A stretch of DNA of 64,000 nt, taken from the NCBI GenBank assembly GCA_003024175.1, contig MDYQ01000024.1, positions 1 through 64,000 on the forward strand. Reading direction: 5' to 3'. This DNA is from Planoprotostelium fungivorum. Taxonomy: Eukaryota; Evosea; Variosea; Cavosteliida; Cavosteliaceae. The translations under genes were made by a program, and so were the position numbers. Shown here one piece after another: positions 34,494-47,696 of the stretch (position 1 is the first letter of the stretch; the number at the start of each line of letters is the position of its first letter). The notes beneath the pieces are model-generated. The model saw only the letters and a list, made by a program, of their open reading frames with translations. It was not told the origin of the DNA and made no database searches.

Positions 34494-34858
34494 CACTGTC
34501 GAGCAACCAAGGTGTTCTGGAAGACGGTGATCGGTTTCGTCGAGATGATGTTGGCAATGATCGAAGCGAGATCGAACGATGATGAATTCATCGCCAGAGT
34601 GCTGTTGGTCAAGAAAGTGATCGAGCTAGCCAAGAAATTTGCAGGAGACCGCATAGTCACGTTGACGGAGTCGAAGGTTACGCTCGAATCGGCATTCCAC
34701 AGAGTGAGAGGTGAAGCGGAAGAATTGGACGTGGTTAAAATGGCAGCTGAAGAGATAGGGCGGTAAGAGTGGAGGATTGCGGCAGTGTCTGCCCAGTGTG
34801 ACTCTCACTGGAACGATTAAATTGTAGAAAGATCCCTGACATCAAGACTTGGTGCTGA
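34494..34858 (+). CDS. possible small helical protein, 5' end unresolved
   Basis: An open helical segment (MMLAMIEARSNDDEFIARVL, VIELAKKFAGDRIVTLTESK, EEIGR) is followed by a 65-nt intron (34763-34827) that joins in frame to KIPDIKTWC and a stop. Upstream exons and a start codon are not clear. No family recognised. The rest of 34093-35002 shows nothing I can support. Confidence 0.35.
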
Positions 34859-35002
34859 GTTTGTGATAGATCTGTGTCATAATATCGACGCTCATGTGCC
34901 CGTCAGACACTCGAGATGATCGCCATCGATCATTCAACATTTACGATCAGAAGAATGGACAAAGACGACCGAAAATTTACACTCTATTCAAAAATGGTGA
35001 CA

Positions 35003-35863
35003 TCACATCACTCGACATTGTTTCTCGTGGCTCTTTCTCTTGTTCACTAGAGAGGGACTGGTTGTCACTGCGCTGCGGATGGCCTGATTGAACTGATGCA
35101 TGATTGGTCCATGTCCGATGCGATCGTGATGTTGTTCTCACCACTTCCTTTATAGCGGCTTTTCCTTCTGCTCTCTTGGCTCTGACAGACGAGCATTCGA
35201 ATGAGTGTAACGCCTCTATCTTCTGTGCTACTGCGATGGCCTCTTCTTTCGTGACGGCCTGCTCTTGTCCTTGCTCATTGAGATCGGAGCGTAGACCGAC
35301 CAACATGGTCGGTGTTGTGGGGGCATCTGATTGGTATCGTCAATTGGATGCAGAATGGAGAATGATGAGAGAAACTCACTGGATTTGATCTCGGGGTACC
35401 ATTTGTCAGTGACAGACTCAAGTGATGCCTTTGAATCCATGGAAAAACAGATGATGATACAATCTGCTCCTGAATAGGTGAGTGGCCTGAGAATATCCCA
35501 GCCCCCGTCAGGATGGACTTCTATGAGATTCAATTGCACAACGATCTGTGTTGATATGAGCCAAATGATATGGACAAGATCTCACCTCGTCTACCATAGC
35601 GGAACATGTGTAATGGTGTGTCGGAGGTTGCCATTCGATAGACCCTGGGTCTCGATGAGAATCGGAATCGAACATTTCCAAATGTAACTACCTGGGTAGA
35701 CACCCTCCACGTATGTGAGACAGAAGGTGCTCTTCCCGATGCCTCGATCTCCCACCACGATACATTTCACCGTGGACCTCTGTTCAGGATTCGTCAAGCT
35801 CCCATCCTCCACACCGACAGTCAGTCGATTGGACTTCTTCGAGATGGACCGTGGTGTTTTCAT
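35003..35863 (-). CDS. atypical Rho/Rac-family small GTPase
   Basis: Splicing restores a Rac-like protein: TVKCIVVGDRGIGKSTFCLT (P-loop), PPTHHYTCSAMVDEIVVQLN (effector region), ILRPLTYSGADCIIICFSMD, KWYPEIKS, MLVGLRSDL (G4) and FECSSVRA (G5). The last exon adds VFNQAIRSAV, a basic tail NKRKSHEK and a terminal CRVM, a CaaX-type prenylation signal. The G3 box reads IEVHPDGGWD instead of DTAGQE, and G4 reads LRSD rather than T(K/Q)xD. Hydrolysis is therefore likely altered. Probably a membrane-anchored, perhaps constitutively loaded or pseudo-GTPase regulator. Five exons. Confidence 0.85.
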
Positions 35864-36207
35864 CCAATGCGTGGCCCCTGTCGCTCAACCTCTTAACGAC
35901 TTTCCGGTTGGCTGTTGCTCTACTACACCGCGGCCTTGATCGCCTTTTTTTCGTTTACGAAGTCGCAGATCATCCCACAATCTGAGAACTGACAGGTCCA
36001 GTATGATCTGTAGATCTCTTCATCAGATCGTTCATCTTGGTGTGTATGTGGGGTCGCGCTACCATAGGGAGCTCTGTATACGTACGTCTATATTAATACG
36101 GCCTAGACATCCTCTCATCATCGTTTCTGTGTATCCATAGAGCTTCCATCACGATGCATGGATGAAATCACATCGACATCGAACACAAATGAGAGACGGT
36201 GACACGA
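35864..36207. other. intergenic region
   Basis: A 344-bp gap between two minus-strand genes. Apart from probable promoter sequence for the GTPase gene I see no feature in it. Confidence 0.4.
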
Positions 36208-38111
36208 TCACTCGACTGTATTCGGTTCTAGACATCCATTGACGCTCTCCTGCCTCCTGTCTAACCTCTCCCTCTCCTGTCTCTCGAAGATGAGTCGGTT
36301 GTATTGTGGCTTGAGGAACAAAACGAGAACGCAGCCGATGGCGCAGATTCCAGTGCAAAGGAGGAGGGGAAGACGAAAGAGCGACGTCTCCATCTTGAGT
36401 TTGATGATGATGATGGAGAGGAAGAAGGACATGACGTTCAGCCCGAAGAAGAGAAGACCCATGGCCGTAGCCTCTGGAACGGGATAGATGATCTCCACGG
36501 TCGCCTGAGATGGTTTAGAAGGTGATGGTGTGATGGTGTGTGATGATGTGATTATGAAACGGTGAGATGCACGATGTGATGGAAGATGGATGACGATGCA
36601 TGATGATGAGTCACCTCTAAAAGTGCCGGCATGCCTGCCGTTCCGAAGCCAGCGACGACAAAGATGACACCCAATATGATGACGCTGTGTATGGTCTCCA
36701 ACACAGCCGTGAACACCAACAGCGATCCCGTGATGATCAACAGACTGATCAGCTGATATCATCAGACGTAAATCGGCAAAATTTCGAGTTACGCACGATG
36801 ACGATCTTGAAAGCGTGGGTTCGATCTACAAGCGGCCCGCCCACTGCTCCTCCCAACACGCTGGCGGCGATCCAAATTGAAGCCAAATTTCCCGCCTCGG
36901 TCGTTGTGTAGCCGTATGGCTCTAGAATGGGATCCAATAGGACTGCTCACGTAAGTCGAATTCTCCGCGAAATCTCTCACTGAGAATAGAGACGCCGGTT
37001 CCTATGGTGATGGAGAATATGAGCGCCATGTTTAAGAAGGCGATGTTGGTGATGAGACTCTTCATGGCATGGAGAAACCCAACCTTCTTGACAGAAGCGG
37101 ATAAACTTGGGGGGATGGGTGGGCTGCCCCGGAAAAATAGGAAGATTCCCGCCACAGCTACGGAAGATATGACGGCTTGCACGAGCAAATACCCGGAGAA
37201 ATCTTCCGGACTGTTCACGAGGCGGGGGACGATGGTGTAGGACAATAGGGCGGCAACAAAAATTGAGCCGCCACCGGCGGCAGTGGCGGTCGTTCTCTCC
37301 CTGGGAGGAAACCAGTTGGCGGCCACTTTGGGACCTGGTGCGGATTAAAACAACGGACGCGGATTTAATCGAGAGAATTGGGATGGTGGGGAGAGAATTT
37401 CGTGGAAAGATGTAGGAAATTTCTGAGAATTTTCACCCGTGATATCGATGAATCCTTGAGCCACGGCGGTGAGGATCTTTTGATGTCACCGTTGTAGAAC
37501 GTCTCAATGTTTTGGACCCACCTGACCTCCCAGCAGCCACCCGTAACTAAATTCTCCAGGATAATATCTAACCCACACTCCCAAGAGGTGCAATCCAGCG
37601 GCAATGAACGTCTTTCAAAGTTCAGACTCTGTGGATCACGTCGAAATGATCTCACCCCGATGCCCAAACCGATGGAGTCGATGATGTACATGGCAGCGAA
37701 TCTCGTCGTACAGCCAGAGACCATGAAGACCAGGGCCAGCAGTGTCAATTGAAATTCATCTACGTGGTAAAATGCTTGAGCCAGTTTCGAGACAGGAGAG
37801 AAGGAGAATTCCATAAAATTGTTGGAGACGGAGAGACTGAAGAAAACTAGGAGGACCAGCCATCTGCGTGGAATGGGGTGAGGCTCTACATCTGATTCGA
37901 TTTTGGGAGATTCAGGATCAGCTGTTTGAAGAGTGAGTTGAGATCTGCGAGGAAATGTTTGAGATCATCACCTGAAGGAATGGGAGATTGATTTTGTGAT
38001 ACAGGTACAAATAGAGGCGAATTTTCGTTAACCTATAGATTAAAATGAGACGTGATCTCTGAGAGATGGGGATGGATGTCATTTTCTCACAGGGTCTGAT
38101 TTTCCCGTCAT
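36208..38111 (-). CDS. major facilitator transporter, SLC49/FLVCR-like
   Basis: The short first exon MTGKSDP is spliced to a polar N-tail, then about twelve membrane spans beginning RRWLVLLVFFSLSVSNNF. Family landmarks are GWLLGGQILTAVAQGFIDIT, VAANWFPPRERTTATA (the FLVCR WFxxxERATA block), a large GSPPIPPSL loop, and VEIIYPVPEATAMGLLFFGL, matching the TYPxxEGTSSGLL motif of the SLC49 clade. About seven introns. FLVCR relatives carry choline or heme; the substrate here is not predictable. Plasma membrane or endolysosome assumed. Confidence 0.85.
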
Positions 38112-38820
38112 ACGATAAGAATAAAATGTGCTCCTGATCCTGTCCATTCTTCTATAATCGTATGTGATTCATAAACGTGCCACTCTACTGATCTGTTCGT
38201 GTGATGATGGGAACTGATGATCCTGCCGTAGGCCGTTGTAAACACCCAAATCACGGATTCAAAGAAAGGAGGCAAGACAGATGCATTTGTCCATCATGAG
38301 CAGCTGCTCTTCAGCCAAAGAGACAGGTACAACTCGTCCACAGTTGTTGAAGAGACGTGGTGATTTCTCGCAGCGCGTCAACAAGAAGATGACACGCTCA
38401 TGTCAATTCTTGGAAGTCTCTGCACCCATTCGAGACCAAGGAACAAAAAAATTGAAAGTGGTGTGAAGTGACGCAAGATCATGCGACATACTGTGTTGGT
38501 GGTCTCCCTCCTCTTCAGACTTTGCTCATCACACGGGACATACCCATACGGATCATTCAATGGGTCACTCAATCAGCGGGTTTCGTGGGATTTAGGTCGC
38601 CTTTACCAGTAAAGAGCCTGTGCTCATTTCATTCAGTCAGAGATTTCCTCTGTATCTGTGTGTTCCGCAACCAGCGCACTGGTCTCTTTCCGTCTCATTC
38701 TTTCCACCCTCGAACGACTGCAACAGCTTGATCCGTGAGTCCGAATCCTTCATCACAGTTCGCATCGTAGATCTTCTTTGGCTCATCGTTACTTCAGGAC
38801 GCTCGCAACGCAACAACGAC
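38112..38820. other. intergenic region between divergent genes
   Basis: 709 bp between the transporter start and the glucanase start. Short open frames here have no family and no splice support. No repeat noticed. Confidence 0.4.
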
Positions 38821-41800
38821 ATGAGAAGCATCCTCTTCTCGATCTGTCTCTTGTTCTTGTCTCTCTCAATTGCCGATGCCGAAGTCTGGGGAGTTGATTA
38901 CACCGCCCGAAGAGGTCTCTCCCTCTGTCCAACTTACGAACAAGTATACCAGGATCTCGTGCTTCTGAAAGCCTTCACCAATCGCATCCGCATCTACAAC
39001 ATGCAAGACTGTAATCAAGGAAACTATACCGTCAGGATCGCTCAACAGCTGGGTATGAAGGTGATCCGTCGGAGATTCAGACAGCCATCTCACCACCACA
39101 GGTCTTCATCGGTTTCCAGAACAACCCTTTAGACATGGTCTACTACCAACTCTACATCTTACAGTGGCTGGAAGACAACTACCAAGTCCACGATACCATC
39201 ATCGGATCCACAGTGGGAACAGAGTCTCTGTGGCGTCAAGATCTCCCCTTGGCCACCGTATTAGAACGTGTCGCACTTGTCAAGGTGAACATCATCTCTG
39301 GACATCATCTCTGAACATCATCTCTGAACATCATCTCTGAACATCATCTCTGAACATCATCTCTGAACATCATCTCTGGACATCATCTCTGGACATCATC
39401 TCTGAACATCATCTCTGAACATCATCTCTGGACATCGTCTCTGAACGTCATCTGATGAACGGCGACAGAACTGGACGAGAGATTATGGCTTCAACTTCCC
39501 CGTCGGCTACGCCGACACTCCGTGGACGATCATGCAGAACCCATCACTGGCGACCGTCTGTGACATTCTCCTCTTCAATGTGAGTTCCTCTTGACGATGA
39601 TCAGACATCGTGCGATGATCAGACACATCATGATCACTGACCGCTCTCAGATCTTCCCCGTCTATCAAGGTACGTCCATCAACGGCGTGACGGACTCTGC
39701 ATCAGCCGATTCAATCATGGATGTGTATCGTCAGACCAAAAGAGTCTTTCCAAACACAACGGTGTGGATTGGAGAGACAGGGTGGTCCACAGACGATGTC
39801 AAATCGGGAGTGGTGCGTTTGAGAGGATGTCAGACGTGGCTGACAATGATGCAGTCTCCTTACAACACTCTCACTTGGTTCTTTCAGAACATGGCATGCA
39901 GAGCGTTCACGGAGAACGTTCCCATGTTCTGGTTCGAGGGTTTCGATCAATCGTGGCAGTCGTGGACGAGAGAGGCAAAGTGGGGACTCTACTTCAGCAA
40001 TCGTACTCTGAAGACGACACCCAACTTCAAGTGCAAGAGTGTGTCTCTTCTTCACTAGACAATGTCGCTGACCTCGTGACAGACGCACCTTCTACCTACA
40101 CTCTTAGCACTTACACTTCTGCTCCTATTGCCACGTACATCCAGGGCAACTGTGCTGTCATGTTCTCCAACTTGACATGCCGCACCGTATCCAACGACGT
40201 CAACTCGGTCAACTCTACCTTGGCTGGTCAAGCCACCAGCTATCTCTGCTCTGCCTATCCTCAGTACTGTAACGACATACGAGGCGTGGGCGCCAGATAT
40301 GCACACTGCAACTCTCTCGAGAAGGCTTCGTTTGTCATGGACCAGTACTACCGTCAGTTCTCGTACACACAAGGAGACGATGCCTGCTACTTTGGTGGTG
40401 TCGGACAGATCTACTCACCTTCTACCCCTGAAGCTTGTCACGCCATGTACGCTTCTGCACAGTGTCGTACGTCGGCAGAGAGTCCCACTGGACTGGGTAC
40501 AGCCGTGCAAGGGACACTAGACTATCTCTGCAGCCATTATCCTCACTACTGTCTGCCTCTCAACGACTCTAGCTCTCTCTACTTCCGCTGCAACGCCACG
40601 CAGAAGGCCACGTATGCCATGAACAAGTACTACAACGACTATGTCTTCACTCAGGGCAACGCTGCGTGTAACTTTAGCGGTCTGGGTCGTCTCAATCTGC
40701 CCCCTGCCAATCAGACGGTCTGTCATCAGGCTTACACTTCTTCTCGCTGCAGAACAGCCTCCGAAGACGTCAGCCTCGTCGACGCTGCAGCCGCAGGAGC
40801 CGCCATCAGCTTCATCTGCAAAGACTCACCTCAGTTCTGCACGCCTCTCAGAGGTTACAACGGCCCCCTCTCTCAATGCTCTCTACCTCAGCAAGCTTCT
40901 TACGTCATGGACTTGTACTACTCGACATACTATCCCACTCTCGGTGATGCCGCCTGTGACTTTGGTGGTTTGGGTAACATACAGAGGATGTACCCCTACA
41001 ACGCCACACTGTGCTCGGACATGTTCGAATCTCTCACTTGCCGTACGTCATCACAAGATCCATCCACACTCAACGCCACTCTCATCGGTGCCGCTCTCTC
41101 TTTCGTCTGCAGCGAGTTTGGGCCTGACGCTTGTGGACAACTGAGCGGAGTATACGGAAGATACGCCAGCTGCAACGCAGCACAGAAAGTCTCTTATGCA
41201 ATGACGTTCTACTACAACGAGTTCTCGAAGGCCCTCGGTGATGCGACCTGCAGCTTTGGCGGCCTCGGCAACATCCACAGAAACATCTCGTACAATGCCG
41301 CTGCCTGTCAGGAGGTCTACGACAAGGCTCAGTGCAGGACAAAGTCTTTGGACATCACCACTCTCGATGCCACAAAGGTCGATGGCATCTTAGACTATGT
41401 CTGTTCCAACTTTCCAGCCTACTGCTACGAGCTGTATGGTGCAGGCGGTCTGTACGCTCAGTGCTCGACAACTCAGAAGGCGACATACATCATGAATCAG
41501 TACTACAACTCTTACTACCCCACAGCTGGTGATGCTGCCTGCTACTTTGGCGACATCGGTCAGATACAGTGGAACCTCGTCTCAGACAACAACACTTGCC
41601 ATGCCATGTACAACTCTCTCGCCTGCCGCACTGTAGAGGAAGATCCTGCTGCCATGAATGCAACGACAGTCGGCCTTGCCATCCAGTACATCTGCGAGAC
41701 CAATCCTGACCTCTGCGTTCCACTTAACGCTATTGGTCCTTATGTCACCTGTAACACTGTACAGAGAGCGTCATTCGCCCTGAACGAGTACTATGCGAGG

Positions 41801-41998
41801 TACTATGTCAGTCAAGGCAAGGAGGCTTGCTCTTTTGGAGGGATCGGACAAGTGATGATCGAACTCACCACTTCCTCCACCACATCGCCTGTGATGACAA
41901 TACAAGGAGATGAAACGCATGCCATCGTTGGCAAGGCCACTGTGACAATGATGATGTCCCTTTTCATCACGCTGGCGGCATTGATTCTGTCTCTGTGA
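38821..41998 (+). CDS. GH17 endo-beta-1,3-glucanase with six X8 (CBM43-like) modules and GPI-type tail
   Basis: Signal peptide MRSILFSICLLFLSLSIADA. The GH17 barrel follows: VWGVDYTARRG, FTNRIRIYNMQDCNQG, IIGSTVGTESLWRQD (acid/base Glu), VWIGETGWSTDD (nucleophile Glu) and VPMFWFEGFDQSWQSW. From 40083 a single long exon carries six repeats of about 95 residues with six Cys each, of the form C.AMY.S..CRT ... YLC...P.YC ... C....KASYVM..YY ... AAC.FGG.G, which fits the X8 module. The C-terminus is hydrophobic (VTMMMSLFITLAALILSL), a GPI-anchor signal. Five introns all lie in the catalytic part. Likely acts on callose-like glucan at the cell surface or on prey and cyst walls. Confidence 0.92.
39287..39443 (+). 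repeat. intronic 13-bp minisatellite
   Basis: About twelve tandem copies of AACATCATCTCTG (some GACATCATCTCTG) fill most of the intron 39285-39468, making it 184 nt, several times the local norm. Confidence 0.9.
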
Positions 41999-42103
41999 GA
42001 ACTGATGAATAAACCGTGACTTATGGTAAGACTCTGATCACCATCGCATCACGGAGATCATTCATGCATGTATAAAACCGACACCTATGTCATATGTTCT
42101 TTA

Positions 42104-45100
42104 TCACACGTGATCTCTCGATGCTGTCTTGACGGCGATCTTCTTCTTCGCTTCGTGCATCTGTTTCGATTCCATGGCACTGTACACGTCCGATGGCTGA
42201 TCGATGGACTCTTCGTACTGTGGGGCTGCCTCTTCTTCGTTCGCCTCTCCCTCTTCCATCGTCTTCACGATCGTCGGCTCGATGTCTCCCTCCAAAAAGT
42301 TGACGATCTGTCCGAAATCGGGTCTCTCGTAAGGGTCTTCACCCCAGCATTCTGTAGAGTCATCAGATGATGTTCGTGTCGATGATGATAATAATGTTGA
42401 TGATGTTGGTGATGATCGAGTTGTTCGTGAAGGTGATGATGTTACAAAACTCACCGTGCATGAGTCGCTGAAGTTTGGGTGGACAATCCAAAGGTATCTT
42501 CAATCTGTGCCCGCGAGCGACGACACCAAAGGCAGCCTCCACCGGCGAGAGACCTTGCCACGGCTCCTGCCCCGTCAAGATCTCCCAGATCACAACACCG
42601 AAGGAGAAGACGTCCGACTTCGTGGAATATTCTCTCTTCGAGATGGCCTCGGGGGACATCCACCTGATGACGTCATCAGAGGGTGGGAGGGGGGAGGGAC
42701 TCACTTGAGAGGACCCACGACGGAAGTAGTGACCGAGGCGGAATCGGTGGAGTCTTGTTCGCGCGATAATCCGAAATCTGCGACTTGCGGTTCCAAATGT
42801 TTGGTCAGGAGGATGTTACGCACGGCGAGATCCCTGACATTTCTCAGAATTTTCTCCGTCGACAGATGATCGATCACCTGTGGACTACCTTCTCCAAATG
42901 TAGATGATACATTCCTTTCGCCACGCCCAGAATAAATTTCATACGTAACGCTTCCGTAATCGTCTGTGCGTTTCGCTGAAGGTAACCACCCAGATCACCG
43001 CCCTCGCAGAATTCAGTCACGAGGGACAGAGGCTGTGGGGGGAAGGTGAGACCTATAAATAGAACGACGTTGGGGTGGGCACGGAGGTTCTGAAGGATGG
43101 TCACTTCGCCCTGAAGGGGTGAGTCACGTGCGTACGGTACGTACGATATCTCACCAAGAAACTCTTCAGTTGCTCCTCGGTCACGTGCTCAGCTCGAATC
43201 TGCTTCACGGCCACCTTTGTTTCTCTCTGTGAAATTTCAGTGAGATACGAGTTTTCTGCGGAATTTCTCACCCATCTGGCCTTGAATACGATACCGAAGG
43301 CTCCCTCGCCGATCTTTTGCATCTCCTTCAGCTCGTCGAAATCGATGACCGATCTATTTTTAGATCAGATCGACCGTCTACAACGGTCACGTGACTCACT
43401 TCTTCGCGGCTCCCAGGGGGATATCGCTGACGTCGATCATGACAAATTGCTTGAGGGATGATTTGGCTGATTTCTTGTATCTGACCAAGAGGATGATGGC
43501 CACAATGGCGATGATGACTAAGACTCCACCACCGACGGCCAATCCTGAGATGGTTCCTACATTTCATATCAGTTCATCATCCACCATCATCACGATCATG
43601 ATCATCATGATCATCATGATGATGATCACCATGATGAGACGAATAGAATAAACTTCACCTTTCGATACGGTCGAATCTACGACGTCACTGTCCGTCGATT
43701 GTACCGATGACGTCACTGGATCCGCAGGTATGTAGGCGAACGTAGTCACCGTTCCGTTACTTCCCAACAGTTGAGGCCTGGACGATGCCAACGTTGCAAT
43801 GTCCTCTTGAATTCTCGCAGACGAAGCTTGATTGAAGCCGTTGGGAGCGGCTATATTTAGATCCACCCACACCTGCTCCGACGTGGCCCTCTTGCTCGCG
43901 GTCACGTTTACGTATTGTACGCGAGTGACATTTAGGCGGGAAAGTGTCGTGTTCGTCTGTACGGATATGACTCGGAGTAAATTCTGAGAAGAGAAGGCCT
44001 TCGGTGTCGATTGCAAGACCAGACGCATATTCTTCGGTGAATGGTCGAGCGTGACACAGATGGCACTACACTGAGTAACGGAGACCCACGGGATAGGGCA
44101 GACGAAACTGTTGTTCTGAAGGGCGCAAGTCTGAAAGTCGTGAGATCTCGTGGAGAATCGGTGGGAAACTCACGTCGAGGGAGGGGATGACACTGAACTG
44201 ATCCGCGGAAGTTAAATTGTTGAGAGAGAAATCGATCGCTACCAGGGAGGTAGAGAGGGGCGGAATGCCACCCGTAAAATCATTGTTCGAAGCATTCAAG
44301 TATACCAGATTGGATAATCCGGAGGTGCTGGGAAATTGTCCGGTGAGTTCGTTGCTGTCGGACGTAAGTCACTGAAATTTCGCGGAAATGTGTCACCTGC
44401 TGACGTCTGCAGAGATGAGATGTCTCTGTCCACTGATCGAGGGGATCGTACCGTTGAAACGGTTGTGACTGATCACGTGATCAGTCTCTTACGTACCAGA
44501 TACGTACGTACCTGACGTTGAATGTACGTATGGCCGTGAATTGTCCCACGAAGTCGACGTCGCCGCTGAACTGGTTTGAACTGATGTCCAGCTCCACCGT
44601 GTCCGCATTTAGCCGGCCAAATGTTCCGGTGAAATTGTTACCGTTGAGTCTCAAAGTCTTCAACACGGGAAGTCCCAAAAGACCCTCGGGTACCGTGCCC
44701 CTCATTCGATTGTTCGACACGTCAAATGACTGTAAGCTCCATCAGATCGTGGAGCATCTCGCGTCACATCACCGTGAGACGAGTGAGGTTGCCGATGTTG
44801 ACGGGAAGGGAAGCCGTGATCTGGTTCGCAGAGATGTTGAGTGTGATGAGTTGCTGCATGGATTCGACTGAACTGAGCGTGGGCCAATCTAACTTTCTAT
44901 TGTTGGCAATGCTGAGATACTGCAGATTGGACAGACGAGAGAAACTCTGAGGGATGAAGCCAACGAGAGAATTGTCGTTCAGGCCCAGGGTCGTCAAGCT
45001 GAGGAGATCTCCCAGGTTCTTCGGTATGACACCCTGGAGACGATTCGAAGAGAGGTCGAGGATCTACAACGAGTCAGGAGGAATGGCGGGGGAAAATGGC

Positions 45101-47122
45101 GGGAAAAAGTACCTTCAAGTGGGAGGCCTTCTCGGCGAGACCCGCGGCGATGGCTCCGGTCAATCTGAAATTTCGATGAGTTTTCTCTTCCATCTACCAC
45201 CCTACGCACTTGTTGTTGTTCAGCTTCAGAGTCTGAAGCTGGATGGTGCCTATACTTGGAATCGTCTGATTGAATGAATTGTAAGAAAAGTCGACTATGG
45301 TTGCCAGGGACGACGTGGGAAAGTCAGGGAGGGGCCCAGTGAAGCTGTCACGTTCAGAGATTTCTCCGAAATTTCCGAAATCTCACTTGTTATTGGCCAG
45401 AATCATCGTTGTTGCGATCGGTAGCGCCGTAAATAGATTTGAAGACACGACGCCCGTGAAGCTGTTGTTGCTGTTCTACAATCAGCCACTCCATACCCTC
45501 CACCACCCTCACCTTAGATCGAGCAGTGATAGCCCCTTGCAGGTCATTACGTTATCGATGGAGCCTGTCATCTGATTGTTGGTAATCGAAAATTCGATGA
45601 GAGAGGAAGGGAGGGGGGGTAAAGTGCCGTTGAAGCTGTTACCGTCCTATTCAAAATTTAAAAATGGCATTCAAATGAAACCGTTATACCAGAATGAGAG
45701 TCTGCAAGTTGGGCACGAGGCTGAAGGAGGGAAGTCGGCCGCTGAATTGATTGCCGTCGGCCTGGAAACATTAAAATCGAATCGATTCGAATTTGGGACT
45801 CACTCTGAACGTGGTGAGGTTGACTGCAGTGAGGGCGGGAACGCTACCGGTGAAGCTGTTACCCTGATGACGTCATCACACGTCATAGAGGGAGAAGCTC
45901 ACTCGTAGAATGACAGATCTCAAGGTAGGTACGGCCCACAATTTTGTAAGGTCACCGCTCAACGAGTTGAAGGACACGTCCACGTTGACCAACTGTGTGA
46001 GGTTCTCTATATCGGGGATGGTCCCTGCATCTGCATCAGAGACGGATGATGGAGAGATATGATGGAGATGATCTCACCCGTGAGGTCGTTGATGGACAAG
46101 TCTAAATCGGTGAGGGCGCTGAGCTTCTCTAGTCCCCAATCGATGTCTCCGGAGAAGTGATTACCAGAAACTTGAAACTTTTGGAGAGTACTGAGACTAC
46201 CTAAAGAGGATGATATGGGTCCAGAGAAGTAGTTGGAGTCTGACAAAGTGTGAGATGACCCGAGATGGACGATGGTGGACTCACTCAGGGAGATGTTGAT
46301 GATGAATGGGAGATCGTCGACGGTGGGGAAGGTTCCAGAAATGGTGTTCTGAGAGAAGTCGATGCCTTTGAGTCTGGGTAATGAAGAGAAGTTTGTGAAT
46401 GGAAGTTGTGTCAACTGGAATGATTGGAAAGTTGTTCTCGATGGAACGTTCGTTACCTGATTGATGGAGAGATCCAGCGTCTGTAGAGTTGGGATGGTTC
46501 CGAAACATGGGGGAACATTCGTGATGAAGTTGGAACTCATGTTGAAGAATCTGAGCTTGGGCAATTTACAGAAACTGGGTGGCAGGTGTTTCTGTATACC
46601 GTTGTTACCCACATTCCATGAAGTCAAATTCTGAAGTCCATCGAAAACATCCGGCAGCTGTCAATATATGTTAGCTCTCGATCACACCACATCATCATGT
46701 CGAGACTAACCTGATAACGGATAGAACCAGATGTACCAGTCATGCCCGTTACAGACCCATTGGTACATTGAATGCCCCACCATGGAGTGGTCACCCCACT
46801 GATGTTGACACAAGGATGGGGTGTTACCGTGAAGTTCCAAGCGGGGAGATTGGTAGCTCTCCAAACGGAGACGGCCAGTGTAGCATTGACTGATGGAAAT
46901 CACTTTTGATCCCACATCAAGATGCCACTCACATTGAACCACCCAGAAAGAATAGAGAGCAGCAGACTCTCTCCGTTGCCAGTCCGTCATGTTATCATAA
47001 AATGGATCGTATACATTCGTATTTTGGGGTAGATCGTTCACATTGTAAGCGGGTACATATGGATTCTGGGTTAATACAATGGCCACCAGACCGACCAACA
47101 CGAAGGCCACCTCCTTCATCAT
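42104..47122 (-). CDS. LRR receptor-like kinase with tyrosine-kinase-type catalytic motifs
   Basis: Signal peptide MMKEVAFVLVGLVAIVLT, then about fifteen plant-type leucine-rich repeats (LKTLRLNGNNFTGTFGRL, VELDISSNQFSGDVDFVG, LVYLNASNNDFTGGIPP), a non-LRR juxtamembrane domain, and one membrane span GLAVGGGVLVIIAIVAIILL (about 43460-43550). The cytoplasmic kinase has IGEGAFGIVFKARW, KVAVKQI, VVHRDLAVRNILL, VADFGLS and GPLKWMSPEAISKREYSTKS. HRDLAxRN with KWMSPE is the tyrosine-kinase pattern rather than the HRDLKxxN of plant LRR kinases. Over twenty short introns; 42664 and 45868 hold TGACGTCA. The tail has several Tyr (PQYEESID, SDVYSAMES) that could be phosphorylated. Likely a surface receptor. 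Confidence 0.9.
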
Positions 47123-47696
47123 CTTTGTTATTGGAAATGAATCTGATTCGCCTGGTCCACAAATCGTCTCCCTATGCAAAGTGTCCACAGGCCCCCGACA
47201 CAGCAACAGGAAAATATCTTTCCACATGGAAGTTGCGTCACACGAGAAGGAGCTGATCCACAAACCGCAACGAAAGGAGAAGTCTTTAGAGGCTCTAATC
47301 CAATCGAAGACTTTCAGCGTCAGAGATAGGGGTGCAACTGTGGCGGATAATTGATAAGGCCACAATTCTCCACTCCCTATGGGGTTTAATCTCGTTGCGT
47401 GGTGACAAATGATATTTATCTGGCCCACGCGAGAGAACAGAAGACATTCGGCTGGGGTTTAAGTTATAATTCAGGAGACGGAAAGGCGTAGGCCCCATTC
47501 CTCTGATATAAAGGACATATATTATATCTCTGTTGGGGTGACCGGCCACGATGGTGACAATGTTGATGATAATGGATGACGAGATGGATCATTGTTTTAT
47601 GTGATCGATGAGTTGTTGGTCCAATTTCTTCTTCTCTGAGACGAAGTGGTCCCACCTACGTTTCGTTAAGAACGTGCTTGCGTCACGATCGGATGA
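47123..47696. other. intergenic region
   Basis: 574 bp upstream of the receptor-kinase gene and downstream of the IBA57 gene. Open frames here look like shadows. A TATAAAGG-like string lies near 47507 on the plus strand but serves no gene I can see. Confidence 0.4.
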
